From contig JARFJB010002137.1 in assembly GCA_036346205.1 (NCBI GenBank), positions 244,501-308,500 on the forward strand: a stretch of DNA of 64,000 bases, given 5' to 3'. Below the pieces are notes generated by a model. It searched no databases. It saw nothing but the letters and a program-made list of their open reading frames with translations, and had not been told where the DNA came from. Origin of the DNA: Vesta saturnalis (taxonomy: Eukaryota; Arthropoda; Insecta; Coleoptera; Lampyridae). Positions 1-12,177 of the stretch are shown here, piece by piece (the first letter of the stretch is position 1; each line of letters begins with the position of its first letter). Made by a program: the position numbers and the translations under genes.

Positions 1-803
<803 letters not shown>

Positions 804-1676
804 GTTTCTTGTGTGGATGTATGTTACTATTCAGGATAACTCCAGAACGAAAATACCTACGTACTTAAAATTGTCTATTTAAGACTGCTTTCGTTTGGCT
901 TAGAGCTGATTGAGTTTGGGAGAAATCCAGCATCGGAGAAGGGGGTTTTATTAGGGGCAGTTTTTGGTTTTTATCAACAGCTGCATATTTCAAAGATATA
1001 AAATAGCTAGATATAAACCGTAAAACATTTAGATTAATTGTGTTCTATGCAATTTTTGGATATGACGCGTAATTTAGTAACGATTAATTTTATAAGAAAA
1101 AGTGTAGGCGTATTTTTCAAAGAAAATTTAATTTTACATCAATTTTCTTTTAAAGTTTTTTAATGTAAAGCTAAATAAATGTAAAAATTAAATAAATAGG
1201 ATTGAAAATGCTGAAGCCGTATTATCCATATTTTTATAAAAGAGGGCGGCTTTGGAAATCTTTTTACGTTAACATGTACTTATTCTATTAATCTCTATCT
1301 GACATGAAATTTTAAACGTCATTCTGACATAGATTATTGTTTTTGTTTTTATAATGTTGCTTGTTTTCGTTATGAACGTATAAAAAAGGGGTTGCATATT
1401 TACCAAAAAAAAAAAACTATAGTTCTAATTATTTCATTTCTTTTAATTTTTAAGATAGTATGTCTATTAACCTCTGTCGGATATGAAGTTTTAAACATCT
1501 GTTTGACATAGATTATTGTTTTCGCATTTACAATGTTGTCTATTTTCGTAATGAACGTCTTATAAAGCAAGTTGCATAATTATCCTAAAAAATGGTATTA
1601 AAATTATTCAATTTCTTTTAATTTCCATTTTATAGGGTGGAAGGTCGTATGGTGTTCCGCACCAGATATTTTCAGT
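804..1676 (+). repeat. Dispersed repeat family A, copy 1
   Basis: The segment matches a recurrent non-coding repeat found again near 4400, 15183, 28933 and, reversed, 36892-38668. Shared landmarks in order are a phrase about ACTCCAGAACGAAAA, a purine-rich GAGAAATCCAGCATCGG stretch, an AGCTGCATAT motif, TATGACGCGTAATTTAG, and the 3' end GTTCCGCACCAGATATTTT. In the reversed copy the start reads CCTTCCAACCTAC-like and the end GTAGGTTGGAAGG-like, so short inverted termini are likely. No coding capacity is visible. It is probably a non-autonomous DNA element, class unknown. Confidence 0.8.
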
Positions 1677-3036
1677 CTTGTTTTATAAATGTTTCGATCT
1701 ATCCTGGTAAGTAGGAAAACTAAACTCCAATACCATGCATCTTATCCCACGTTATTTTTATGTTACTGCATTTTGATTAAATATTTCGAAAATGTTTTGA
1801 CACATAACATAGCTATAAGGAGAGGATAATATAAAAAGTATTTAGAAGTAATTCGGAAATGAAATGTGTAATTTATTATAACAAAGAGAAGTTTTGTGTA
1901 AAACAAACGTGTATTATACATATTTAACTTTAACTTGGATACATCAAGGTTTCGTCATTGAATAAATTTGTTTACATTATAGTAAAACTACGTTGTTATA
2001 CAAGATGTGTAAACTTCAGAAGCGTGTACATTCAGCTTTAGTAATACATAATACCATGTTAGTTATTGGAACTATTTCTACAATGTTCTGAATTCATTTT
2101 TATATGGTAATCCGTCAATCTCGCTAAATAATAATCCTTGTTTAAAAGCATACGTGTTTTAATAGGAATATTTATCCACTAAAGATGATTTTCATGTTGG
2201 AGGTATGTGGAACAAACGGTCATGCTCCTATTTGAGTATTCGTCAAATATGCTTTTCTGATACGATACTACATGTTTCGCACATTTTGAGATCTTTGAAG
2301 AAAATGTTCATTTTGTGATTTAGTCAAACGAACATTTCCACCAAAGACTGCAATGTATTAGATTAGTTTAGTCGGTATATACTCATTAATAGAACGTCAC
2401 GGGCTTTTGTTCAGATTGAAGATTACGCCAATTTTCTTGTTGAGCTAAAGCCTGAATTAACGACACTTAGTTCACTAAAAAAAATTTGTAATGTAAGAAG
2501 ACGTGATCACCAGAACAGTGAACAAAATTGCAGGTTTTTCACCTTCGTGATCAAGCGTGATAAAGCTAAGTACTCACATAGTTTGATCCCTGGGTTTTAA
2601 GAGACAAACGTGTAAGCTTGAACATTTGCGTTAATTTACGAGTTTGTATGTATGAGAAAACATAATAGATTTGCGGTATAATCCGGTATATTAGGTACTA
2701 ACAATAATAATTATTTACTGCAAATCAAGCCTGGTTACCTGTGATTGTGGCGCACTAAATTTTCAAATGTACCAAAATTGTGAAAAAACCCGCAGGCAAT
2801 ACCATGTGCTGACATTGCACAACGTAGTCGATTGCCAATAAAAGAATTGTTATCTGAAAAAGAAAGGTACTGAAAATAGTTACACGTCTATTATACTGTA
2901 TGAAGATATCTGAATTACCTTGTAGGAGGAGGCCATGGTGTTAGAGACAACAAAATTCCGAGGTATGCAGCGCAATAACATAGAAATATCAAATGTGAAA
3001 AATCTGGAACACTGGAACTGTGGCAGGATCTATAAT
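1677..3036. other. No recognisable feature
   Basis: AT-rich sequence between family A and the Penelope palindrome. I see no convincing coding frame, RNA gene or repeat match elsewhere in the window. A short open frame starts at 2935 but runs straight into the palindrome and has no family resemblance. Confidence 0.5.
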
Positions 3037-3184
3037 AAACAAAATACACCCACGTACCACACAAAATTAAAAAATACCGAACGCGTTTCGATAGCTAGTC
3101 GACCGCTGATGATGATAGCGTAGCTATCGAAACGCGTTCGGTGTTTTTTAATTTTGTGTGGTATGTGGGTGTATTTTGTTTGTT
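3037..3184. repeat. Perfect-looking palindrome of a Penelope family 3 end
   Basis: Two arms of about 60 bases (3037-3096 and 3122-3184) are reverse complements of each other around a 25-base centre. The right arm reads from GCTATCGAAACGCGTTCGG out to a GTGGGTGTATTTTG stretch. The same order of words, diverged, follows the decayed GIY-YIG region at 36268-36345, so the arms are two head-to-head copies of the terminal region of Penelope-like family 3. Inverted terminal copies are a known habit of Penelope elements. Confidence 0.85.
3101..3141 (+). ncRNA. Hammerhead-ribozyme-like core in Penelope end
   Basis: CTGATGA at 3106-3112 is followed by a hairpin (GATAGC, loop GTA, GCTATC) and then GAAA at 3129-3132, the order of a hammerhead catalytic core: CUGAUGA, stem II, GAAA. 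Penelope-like elements are known to carry hammerhead motifs in their terminal repeats. One extra T separates CTGATGA from the stem, and I could not draw a convincing stem I with a cleavable UH site, so activity is doubtful. The copy at 36268 has the same order with a weaker stem. Confidence 0.35.
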
Positions 3185-4399
3185 TTAAATATCAAATGTG
3201 TCAGGGGAATAGTATATATATAAACGAGTTTCATAAGAGACGCTTTTATCGCATGCGCCAAAGTTTAGAACGACAAGTACAATAAAGCGTCTTATGAAAC
3301 ATGTTTCTTATACTATTTTTTTATTTTGCATGAAAATTTGAGAATTCATGTCAATTTTGTTACTTTTCGTTTATGTTGGTAGAACTGGTAATTTGAAATT
3401 CTCGATTCAAAATTGGAAGTTTTTATTCGTATTTAACAGCTAAAGTGTTAGGTTATGTTAAGTGTTTACATTGACATATAAAATTTTAACAGTGTTACCG
3501 AGCCGATAACAATATAGTTTGCGTATCGTAAAGAACCACATTTCGATATTCGAATGACCTCACGCGCGTATCTTAATAAAAGCATTATGAACGTAAAATA
3601 GAAAAAAGGTAATTTGACAGTCAAACCAATAATTTCTTCTATAGATAGGTAAATAGATGGCCCTGATCGACTTTCAATTAGTACACAAGGCATATTGTAG
3701 GGGTCACCGCAGAAAAAATTCTTTCTGTGTCCATTAAAATGAAAGCAAGTGAATAACGTAACAATGCAGTTACTAAAAATATCATTGGGCTCAGCATTAC
3801 CGTAAAAGGCAATACAAGCGAATTGACAAATTCTATTAATTCAGAATTGATTGAACTAATAGCAAGGGTGTTACTATCTAATTCCAAAAAAAAAAAATTA
3901 TAAACATGGTCTTCGTAACCAACTGAAACGCATTTTCCTGTAGCAAGCGTTGATTGTGATTTAATTGTTATACTTATAATCTGAAATTGCAGATACGTTC
4001 AAATATTACCTTGAAATTTTGAAGTATTCTGCCTAATTGAAGCATTACACCATTCAATGAGGAATCGAATACAAAAACCCGAACTTGATACCATGTTTTT
4101 AAGTAGAATTATAAAAAGAAATGTCAAAACGTTGTCTACTTCCGTAAGCATTGGGCTCCTTCCAGCACTATAGCTATTTGTGTATGAAAAGCGCAAAGTA
4201 ATACATTACGGGTATGAGCGAGAGCGGCAATATCACTTTCTGCTCGAATTACACACATGATTTTTACTACAACCGGTGTTTTTACAAAAATGATTGGTAA
4301 ACATTAATAATTATTGATAACCTCAAATTTCACAGTTCAGATTTCAAAACGTGAGCATCACTTTGCGCTACATATGTCTTTTTGTAAGAATGTTTGTTA
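3185..4399. other. No recognised gene; hydrophobic minus-strand frames
   Basis: Minus-strand frames at 4196-3999, 3887-3678 and 3693-3466 encode hydrophobic stretches that could be membrane segments, in two or three reading frames. They share no motif I can name and are interrupted by stops and a poly-A run at 3887-3899. A broken multi-pass membrane protein gene is possible but AT-rich DNA often yields such frames by chance. Confidence 0.3.
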
Positions 4400-4556
4400 A
4401 AAATTGCTTTTATTTTTACAACGTTGATTACTTTCGTAATGAATTTATAAAATACGTAGCATAATTATCCTTAAAAAAATGTTATTAAAATTATTACATT
4501 TCTTTTAAGTTCCATTTTGTAGGTTGGAACGTCGTGTGGTGTTCCACACAAGATAT
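4400..4556 (+). repeat. Family A, 3' end only (copy 2)
   Basis: The terminal 150 bases of family A: TTACAACGTTG, TTTCGTAATGAA, GCATAATTATCCTTAAAAAA, then GTAGGTTGGAACGTCGTG and GTGTTCCACACAAGATATTT. The GGTGT-TCC-ACACC words form a small hairpin, kept in the copies at 1640 and 15220. The 5' part of the element is absent. Confidence 0.75.
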
Positions 4557-4693
4557 TTATTGTACGAGAAGGATCTTAACATTACGCGTGGACATCTCTC
4601 AAATACCCCTCAATGCATACTTTTGTCAAAAGTCGCAGAAACACTAGACGTTTCTTCATTAAGGTTTCCATGGTAACTAAGCGAGGGTTTTAG

Positions 4694-4724
4694 TTACTTT
4701 GCCGCTCGGCGAGCGACAAAGTAA
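4694..4724. repeat. Short near-perfect GC-rich hairpin
   Basis: TTACTTTGCCGCTCG is followed directly by a near reverse complement ending GAGCGACAAAGTAA, giving a stem of about 15 base pairs with one mismatch and almost no loop. It stands out from the surrounding AT-rich DNA. Function unknown; it may be the centre or end of a small foldback element. Confidence 0.6.
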
Positions 4725-5245
4725 AAAAGGCTTACTCCTCGAAAAAGTGCAACTTTGCGCTTTCTTTTGGAAGGGAAAATTTGTACTTTTCGCTGGGTTG
4801 TAGAAAAAGTTATTTGAAGAACATACAAAGCAAAGGTTAAGTTAGAATTATCAGCTTAAAACCTTCCAAAAAATCGGTTCAACAAAATTGAAAATCAAAA
4901 TGAATTAATCCGTCTATTGGAGGATACGTGATAAAAACCTTTTTCTATAAAGTGACACGAATCATAAAAGTGACATAATTTGCGAACATTGCAGTGAAAA
5001 TGAAAACACGTCTGAATACGTCAAGTACAGTATGTTTTCCATACAGCACTCAATTTAAAGCACGTTGCCCCTACTGACGTACTCTACGAGTTCTTAAGAC
5101 AATGATCAATAAGTGATATTTTTCTTTATTTTTTATAAAAATGAAATGTACAATTATCATGTAGGATTTGTTTCTCACCTCCGAGTGTGCCGCTAGTAGT
5201 AAATGTGTTAAGCATTAACGTTCTATTGTTTAGAGCACTTGAATC
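4725..5245. other. No recognisable feature
   Basis: AT-rich sequence after the hairpin and before the recombinase remnant. I see no coding frame or repeat match in it. Confidence 0.45.
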
Positions 5246-5259
5246 CTCGCTCAATTTCT

Positions 5260-5394
5260 TCACTCCACTTCCAAAAACTGTTTTAGCATTTTTAGCTTCC
5301 ACTCAAAAGACTCTGCTATGTCATACTCAGCTATTTTCGTAGCCTCCCATCCTCCATGCCTCTTTGAGCTCATAATATCGCCACCTGTATTAAA
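5260..5394 (-). pseudogene. Tyrosine recombinase C-terminal remnant (copy c)
   Basis: The minus strand reads through a short open stretch that ends at a stop at 5260. It carries NTGGDIMSSKRHGGWEATK followed by IAEYDIAESFEWKLKMLK. This is the end of the catalytic domain seen in the other two recombinase copies here (GGD-x6-KRHGGW then AE-x-Y), covering the second His or Trp box and the region of the nucleophilic Tyr; the Tyr lies in AEYD. The upstream HxxR box is missing. It is a fragment of a Crypton-like or related tyrosine-recombinase element. Confidence 0.7.
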
Positions 5395-5399
5395 AATTT

Positions 5400-8300
5400 C
5401 ATACGAACATACCACACTGAATTAATTAAATAATGAAAATTACTGGAAACAATTAAGAGCGTTGCTGAACTACGACTAAATGTGCACTCCGTTGTCTATA
5501 GAACACTTATTGTCTTAATAGCTATTAGGACAATGGTAATAAAATATTTGGGTAAAAGAGTTCTTTGAATAAGCGCTTTTTGAATTTATTCGATATTATG
5601 TTATTAAGTAGCAGCGAAAACGCTTCAGTTCCAAAGTTTCCCGAAACTTGTTTCAAGTAAGGACATTTGGTCAATCACTGAACGGGTGTAGTTATTTTGG
5701 TTTAGTTCGGTAACCGCTATATCTGCTAGGTATTACAGAGAGTGTATAATTACAGTTTTTAGTGCTATTGTGACCGCTTTTTTTTCATCTAAAACAAAAT
5801 TTTTTGGAATTTTTGATGTTGAAATACTCTTTTGCACAGAATATTCTGCCCTGAAACGGAGTCTCCTTACGAGTTAATTAGAAAATGTCTCTTACATATT
5901 GTCATACTTTTGCAAAAATTATCAGAATATTCGCGTTTCTACGCTTTGTTCGCAGTATTTAATTTTCAATCAGCTTCAACAGAGTTCTGATTCCGATAGG
6001 AGACCTGCCTTTCCTGGTGTTGTTACAGTTGCAGTACGCACAGCTTGGGTAACAGTCAATATTCACCTTTTGGATGACCAAAGTTTCCGAAGAGTGTAGT
6101 ATTTGAACCAATGCGTTGGACCTTAAAACAAAATTTTGGATGCTGGGTTTTCAACTGATAAAGTTGTCTTAACTAATCATAATTATTTCACCAATTTCAA
6201 AAAAATAACCGTGAACATATGCATTGTGTTTAGAACCACTTGAATAGCAATTATTACTGGAATTAATGTCCTCTAAGGAAATTTTAATTTTACCCTATTT
6301 GTTCAGTTGTATTATAGATCGATCTTCCTTGCATTCAAAACGGCTTGTTTATCTAATTTTTGAAGACTTATTTTCTTGTCCCACATTTCGCAATGCGCTT
6401 GCAGGTTTAATGACTTTAAAACTGTTGAATTTCGAATCGCCGATTATTGGCTGATTATGGACGTCATATAAAAATTAGACATGCTTATACCTAAACAACC
6501 TACGATTGCCATACCTCTCCCACAGAAGATCGCAAGCAATTTATAATCTTGAGTCACTAACACCATCGAATTGACAACTCGCACCCTCAGTGCATGTAAA
6601 TAACGACACCTGTAAAGTTCATTAAAGATTATTTACAAATTTTAAATTGGTTTGACAGTTTTTAAATAAGCTATAATTCTTACCAAAAGCGCAGTCTATA
6701 ATAATTTTTTTCAATAGTTTCCAAACACGGCTTAAAATGATATTACTCATAATACTTTGCTTCTTAATATGTAACTCGAGTTGTTCATTCGTTCTACCAT
6801 TTTTTCCTTAAATACAATATTGTCCCAGGATAAGATAATTTGTTACAAATTGCTGTCAAAATTATAGCAATGCTTCAATTCGGTTTTCAAACTTCCGTTT
6901 ACAGTCTTCCACCCTATTCTAGATTTATGAGTTGTTTACTCAGCTCGAAGGACTAAAGTAGAATGATAAATAACCCATTTACATCTTTTAACAAGGAGCA
7001 AACGTGATATGGAACTTATGGAATAGCTAGAAAAGTACAAATTATCACGAACGAATTGAGTAATATTCACTGAAATCTGGGAATCCTTTTGCATAAAACT
7101 CTTACTGTGTTAAATTATTTGGCATCTAGTTGTTATAAGATTCTTAGAGTATTAACTCAGGACCAATTATAATAATAATGATAGGTGTTAAAGAATTTTA
7201 CTAGGCTATTATTCTTCTGCTGTAGGTACATGTAAGCTTATTTGACAAATTATCTCTACTCATAAAGGAAGAGTACTCTTTAATGTTTATTTTATATTAA
7301 CAATTGTTTACATGGATACCTAAATTAAAATAAAAACATTTGGAATCAACAGACTGAACAGTCCTGAACAAGTTTCTATTTAATGATAAAATAAAACCAA
7401 TAAACTGAAATTTTTTATGTTTTTAATGTCTGAATTTTTTATGGTTAATGATCCATTCCTATTCTACTTTTTAATGCACTATGTCAAACTATATTACAGG
7501 ATTCCAAATTTTTTAAACAATTTCTACAATCTTTGGCGGTCATTTAACCACGTTGTCGTAGTCGGATCAAAACATTTTTAGTTTTGCGCCTCGTTGAGCC
7601 TAACCTCATTTTAAAATTAAAAAAATCAATTTTTCGAAAAGAAACGTCGACATACAACCAGACATATCGAACCTAATGAACGAAGTTTGTTCAGTAAGAG
7701 TATGTAAAAAGAGGTTTTCTATGGTAATAACTTTGCTTCAATTTAGTATAAAATCTTATTGTTAATATAAAATTATTTTGGGATATTTCAAGAGCATAAT
7801 TGTTATAACCGTTGTAATTAATTATTGTAATCGTTACTAAATATTATAAAATTTACGTTTTATATGGTGTGTGTAAAATATTACAGTACACTATGTCAAC
7901 GTAAGACGCTACACGTCTCGTCTTTACCAACTATGAAAAAGTATGTGACCCACTAAAGTAAGCTGACAATAAACGATCAATACGTTGTGGAAGATTTTAT
8001 GTAGCTAAAAATAAATAAATCATGATGAGCAATCCCTAAACTAAGAGACTTGACTGTGAAGGAATCAAAAATTGAAACATGGCTTTAACTTGGATTAAAT
8101 AAGCCCATAATTTTTTTGTGAACTAATTCCTTTAGTTGTAAGTATTACTTGAAGTTTATATTTATGGTGTAAAAAATAATTTTATAACCAGAAATAAAGT
8201 TGTGTCCACTATTTAATTGAAGAACGAAGTAAGGTGTTGCGTATAGTATTGTTTAACAAATTTTGAAATATGTACTTACCATTTAATTGTATCTTCTTAA

Positions 8301-9795
8301 AATTAAATAGGATACTCCAGTTTACTTCAGTGAATAGTCACCCACCATCATAACTCCTTAAAATAATATTCTGAATACAAATCATTTCGCCTGCACGTAA
8401 AAATTTCTTGATTTTAATTATTTCCATATAAACTACAAATTTTTAATATTCAAGGAATTATTGACCAAGTTTTGATAAATTTGATAATAATTGAAAAATT
8501 TAAAATAACCATTAATTTTTAAATAACAAATAAGTAAGCATGAAGATGTAATTAATTCAACAATAATGTTAATCAATATGGTGGAAATTTTTTTATCAAA
8601 GTTATTACGTAGGTACGTTCATACACCTTTACGTTAAACTGCCGCGAAAGGCAGGTGGACCTACAGTATAAATTTAGATAAATACGTAGATATTTATTTT
8701 CGTTATAATACCATATTTCCTGTAGCTATACAGATTTCCCTAGATTATGGTATCTCACGATACCACCACTATGTCTAGATGCATCAGGACACATTAGAGC
8801 AGTGTTGATTTACGAGGGATGTAAAATGACGTAACAGTTGCTGCCGTAAAACACACTCAGACCGACAGACGCCTCCAGCGCAAACATTGCGATATAGATA
8901 TTGCAATAACCACAAAAATAAAAATGTGCTTACAATGCAGATTGTTTTACATTGAATTGTATCATATAAACTGAGAAATCGAAATTACTATAAAAAAAAA
9001 CGAAATCTGGTGTTTGTAATTAAATTTTTACTTCTGGAGACTAATACATGTTTTGCTTTAATCTTAAAACACAGACACATTAAATAAGGAAGCACTTGAG
9101 ATTGCCTTATATACATGCGCTTTAATTGAACATTTTAAATTCACATTAACTATTAACTTATAAAGTGGCAACAAGCTTTAGATGATAACTTTTTTCAATA
9201 TATTACAACTTGTCCGAAATGGTATCTTAGTTTTTTATTAGACATGGACTGACAAGTTTGTAACAATTTTCTCTTCGATTTTTACAAGGAAAACAAGTAA
9301 CTAAATATTTTGATCCTAACTATATCTATGTGGTACAAGACTCAAAGTAAATATATAATTTTATTGAAATCTATGCTCAAAATGGCAAATTAAATCATTA
9401 GCCTTGAAATCAAAAAGGTGTCAAAATGGCTATTCATATATTTTGTGAAACAAAGTCGTACAATATTATTGTTTACATGGTTTCATATTTAATCATTTAC
9501 TTACAACGTCAGATAAATTTGTTGTTTAATTTCACCGAAAAACAAACAATTACTTGTTACAGCTTCAATTTTACCAAGTACGGAAGGCTGCAGTTTTATC
9601 ATTAATTGTTTCATTATAGGAACAGCTCATGTAAGATTTGCCGTTGCACATAGTCTCCAGCCCCGCGCCGCACATAGATGCAAAGCTATGCGGCGTACAA
9701 GGGCACCAAAGCAGAAGTGGCGTTAATAATTTAGTAGATTATTTTCCTAATTCAAACATAAATACTCCTCATTCTGGTAACAATGCATGTTTCTG
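5400..9795. other. No recognisable gene
   Basis: 4.4 kb of AT-rich DNA with only short chance frames. There is a slightly GC-richer patch near 5990-6100 and another at 8740-8890, neither with a recognisable protein. I found no repeat shared with the rest of the window and no RNA fold. Confidence 0.45.
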
Positions 9796-9810
9796 TTAGG
9801 ACGTTCTTTT

Positions 9811-9953
9811 AGAACATTCCTTTTCAAAATTAAAGTTGGTAAACGATTCTTTAAGATCTACTATGGGCCAACATCATTTGAGTAATCTTGTCTCAATTTC
9901 TATAGAGTCAGAACTAGCAAAAGATCTCGATCTAATTAAAGATCTTAGATTTT
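9811..9953 (+). pseudogene. hAT transposase dimerisation-domain fragment
   Basis: The plus strand encodes SFSKLKLVNDSLRSTMGQ, then HHLSNLVSISIESELAKDLD. This is the conserved C-terminal hAT dimerisation domain (family pattern ERSFSKLK...LRSTM...RL..L..ISIE). Everything upstream of it, including the DDE catalytic core, is missing. The frame ends at a TAA about 9953, just where an oppositely oriented LINE fragment begins, so the hAT relic seems cut by, or joined to, that element. No terminal inverted repeats were found. Confidence 0.8.
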
Positions 9954-10312
9954 AAATAACAACTTCAGCTTCAGCTTCAACACAGAGATTAAACCATTGT
10001 CCGCTGAAGTAAAAATATCATCCATTGCGGTTGCTAATGCAGTACACGTGCTAAATTCTTTCATAAATTCACATTGCGATAAAAGCAGCAAATTGTTAGA
10101 CATGAAATAAGAATAAATTTGGTCATAAAGTAGCTTTTCAAATAATTTTGAGATTGCAGGCAAAATACTTATAATTCTAAGATCCGAGAAAGACGACGGA
10201 TTCGCTTTCTTTGAAATGAGTATGCCAATTGAGCTTTTCCAAGACAGAGGAAAATGACCTGTTACAATACAGCAATTAAAAATGGATAAATGGCGAACAT
10301 CATTTTGAATGA
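9945..10312 (-). pseudogene. CR1/Jockey-type reverse transcriptase fragment
   Basis: The minus strand carries the N-terminal part of a non-LTR reverse transcriptase: VTGHFPLSWKSSIGILISKK, NPSSFSDLRIISILPAISK, LFEKLLYDQIYSYF, then ALATAMDDIFTSADNGLISVL. These are RT motifs 1-2 and the start of motif 3 of CR1-like LINEs. The catalytic Y/FADD box is absent because the sequence breaks off into AGCTGAAGCTGAAG. It is in frame with the Tc1 transposase upstream, making a chimeric 267-codon open frame (10748-9945) that joins two unrelated element types. I read this as an accidental junction, not a functional fusion. Confidence 0.85.
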
Positions 10313-10948
10313 TGTTCATATTTAGTGCGTTCATATTGCCTCTGATGAATACCAAACGAGACCTACTCCCATAAGTTATAGCACCCCATACCATAATCCC
10401 TACAGTTTGGTCCACATGCTTCGCAACAGAAAATTCAACATTTCGACGTTCCGCACGTCTTCGTCTGACCCTGATACGGCCATCATGCATCCCCAAATAG
10501 AATGGGGATTCATCATTGAACACCACCCAATGCCACTCTTGGTTAAAGTGTGGTCGCAACCTACACCACTCCAAACGTTGCAGTCGATCTTGAGCCGTTA
10601 GTGGTAACAAAAGATGTGGCCGATAGGATTGTAAGCCGAAAGCTCTGAATCTGCGGTAAACCGTTGGAAGGGTTACAGGACGACCTACATTGGCTAACCA
10701 CTGATCGGCAATTGATCTGGTACTTGAGAATCGGTCTCTTATTGCCATCAGTTGCCCCAGCTCCTTCTGCGGCGTTCCTGACTCTCCCTAGTCCATGCCT
10801 GATAGCAGCGCATGATGGTGGTTTGGTTCCTGTTAAGACGATTTGCGATTTCTCTAAACGAAAAACCACCTTCACGCAAACCAACAATACGACCTCTGTC
10901 GAATTCGCTTAATTGGCGGTAATTTCCACGTTGGCGCACTTTAGGCAT
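10313..10948 (-). pseudogene. Tc1-like transposase, 3'-truncated and frameshifted
   Basis: Starts MPKVRQRGNYRQLSEFDRGR, a Tc1-type paired helix-turn-helix (FSFREIANRLNRNQTTIMR) that would bind the terminal repeats. The frame stops near 10755 and resumes in another frame with IRDRFSSTRSIADQWLANVG, a linker, and the beginning of the DDE domain: the first catalytic Asp in WVVFNDESPF, then GIMVWGAITYGSRSRLVF and RGNMNA. Compared with the usual 340 or so residues, the protein ends before the second Asp (normally QQDNARPH) and the final Glu. The LINE fragment takes over at that point. Dead copy. Non-coding Tc1 flank probably extends to about 11100. Confidence 0.9.
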
Positions 10949-11197
10949 GATATCACACCCTCAAAGCAAACAATCACAAGCGAAAACAATAAATAACTGA
11001 ACACAATCTCGCACAATATACACCTGACAAAGTTATTCGAAAAAACTGAACGAACTGTCAGATAAGCCATTACCACTTGGTCCATATGAATGACTTTTTA
11101 ATCAATTGCTACCTTTTAGTAGTTAATCGTTTCTGTCAAGTTTGGTCAAAAAATTCCTACCCCTTCTTGGTCTTGCAATTTCCATGTCACTGACTGA

Positions 11198-11200
<3 letters not shown>

Positions 11201-11272
<72 letters not shown>
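11201..11272. repeat. Compound TA-TG microsatellite
   Basis: About 44 bases of AT dinucleotides pass directly into about 28 bases of GT dinucleotides. It lies at the 3' end of the minus-strand LINE. Confidence 0.97.
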
Positions 11273-11274
<2 letters not shown>

Positions 11275-11707
11275 GCTTTCACAGGCCGTAACGACCCATC
11301 GTCGTAATAACTTGTTTCTACTCTCCACGGTTTGCAACCTTTTCCCCGCGTCTTCAACTCCCAAACACTATAAGTCTTGAAGCACCTCCTCCTTCCATCT
11401 GCTTCTCAATCTGCCCTTTGCCTTCACTCCCAGCGGCGTGGTTTTCATCACTTCCTTGGTCGTCCTGTTGTTTTCTATTCTTTGAACGTGTCCCATCCAG
11501 CTTATTCTTTGTTGTTTTATGAAGTGTACTATTGATGGTTCATTATACGGCTCCTGTTATTCTCTATTTGTTCTTCTTTGCCACAATCCATTCCCCTTCC
11601 CGTCACCGTAGATTTTTCTGAGGATCTTTCTTTCCCACATTCCTAGCTTCTTACTACTCCCAACCTCCACGCTTCACAACCATACGTTATTATAGGTCTT
11701 AGCACTG

Positions 11708-11710
<3 letters not shown>

Positions 11711-11757
<47 letters not shown>
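11711..11757. repeat. TA microsatellite inside LINE coding sequence
   Basis: Roughly 23 TA units inside the reverse transcriptase gene, read on the minus strand as Ile-Tyr repeats between SRSAKI and TVLRPIITYG. Related elements have a short IYK-type stretch at this spot, a likely seed for the expansion. Confidence 0.95.
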
Positions 11758-11765
<8 letters not shown>

Positions 11766-11831
11766 TTTTGCACTTCGTGACACATACTTTGATTTTAACA
11801 CTGATGTCATCGCTACCGCTGCCATTAAAAC

Positions 11832-12011
11832 ATTATGACCCTTAATTTAGCCATAGCGCGAAAAACCCACCAATCACATTCTTGTGAACCTAGGTTACCG
11901 TAGATTTTAATTTTCCTTTTTATTTCCATTTTTTTAGATATGGCCCTGGAAAGAGAAGCTCGAATGTGATTGGTGGGTTTTTCGCGCTATGGCTAAATTA
12001 AAGGTCATAAT
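11832..12011. repeat. MITE with about 47-bp inverted repeats
   Basis: Left arm 11832-11880 and right arm 11962-12011 are near reverse complements, sharing TTTAGCCATAGCGCGAAAAA and CCCACCAATCACATT. The spacer of about 80 bases has no coding capacity. Only one copy is present in the window. Confidence 0.8.
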
Positions 12012-12053
12012 TAAAAATTACTATTAATTTTATTAAATACATAAATAAAAAGT

Positions 12054-12120
12054 TTACCTCGAGTAGGATTTGAACCTACGACCTGTACTTTGCTAGAGTA
12101 CCGCGCTAACCAACTGCACC
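12054..12120 (-). pseudogene. tRNA-like sequence, 5' acceptor missing
   Basis: Minus-strand copy of the tRNA-like fold with intact T-arm (GTAGG-loop-CCTAC), anticodon stem GTACT/AGTAC and loop CTAGCAA (anticodon AGC, alanine). The acceptor 5' strand is replaced by unrelated sequence after GGTGCAG, so it cannot form a complete tRNA. Confidence 0.7.
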
Positions 12121-12177
12121 CTAATTTACATCAGTTCTACATACATAAAGACAAAATTTACATCGATTGGGGCTTGA

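Larger units (their letters stand above)
11146..11823 (-). pseudogene. LINE reverse transcriptase, C-terminal part
   Basis: Continues the reverse transcriptase at 12368-12760 beyond a composite insertion. On the minus strand it reads VLKSKYVSRSAKI, a run of Ile-Tyr from a TA expansion, then TVLRPIITYGCEAW, the thumb-region signature of many non-LTR elements, followed in shifted frames by WMGHVQRIENNR-like and GRLRSRWKEEVLQDL-like words and GVEDAGKRLQTVESRNKL. It ends in a TA/TG tract that may be the 3' tail. Clade uncertain; the WxGHxxR motif is shared by RTE-like and CR1-like families. Confidence 0.8.

Noticed and set aside
3466..4196. Possible membrane receptor gene on the minus strand
   Set aside because: Hydrophobic frames are split between phases with no recognisable motif; AT-rich DNA gives such frames by chance. 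Noted as low confidence only.
5899..6099. 66-codon plus-strand frame
   Set aside because: No family resemblance and no conserved context; probably chance.
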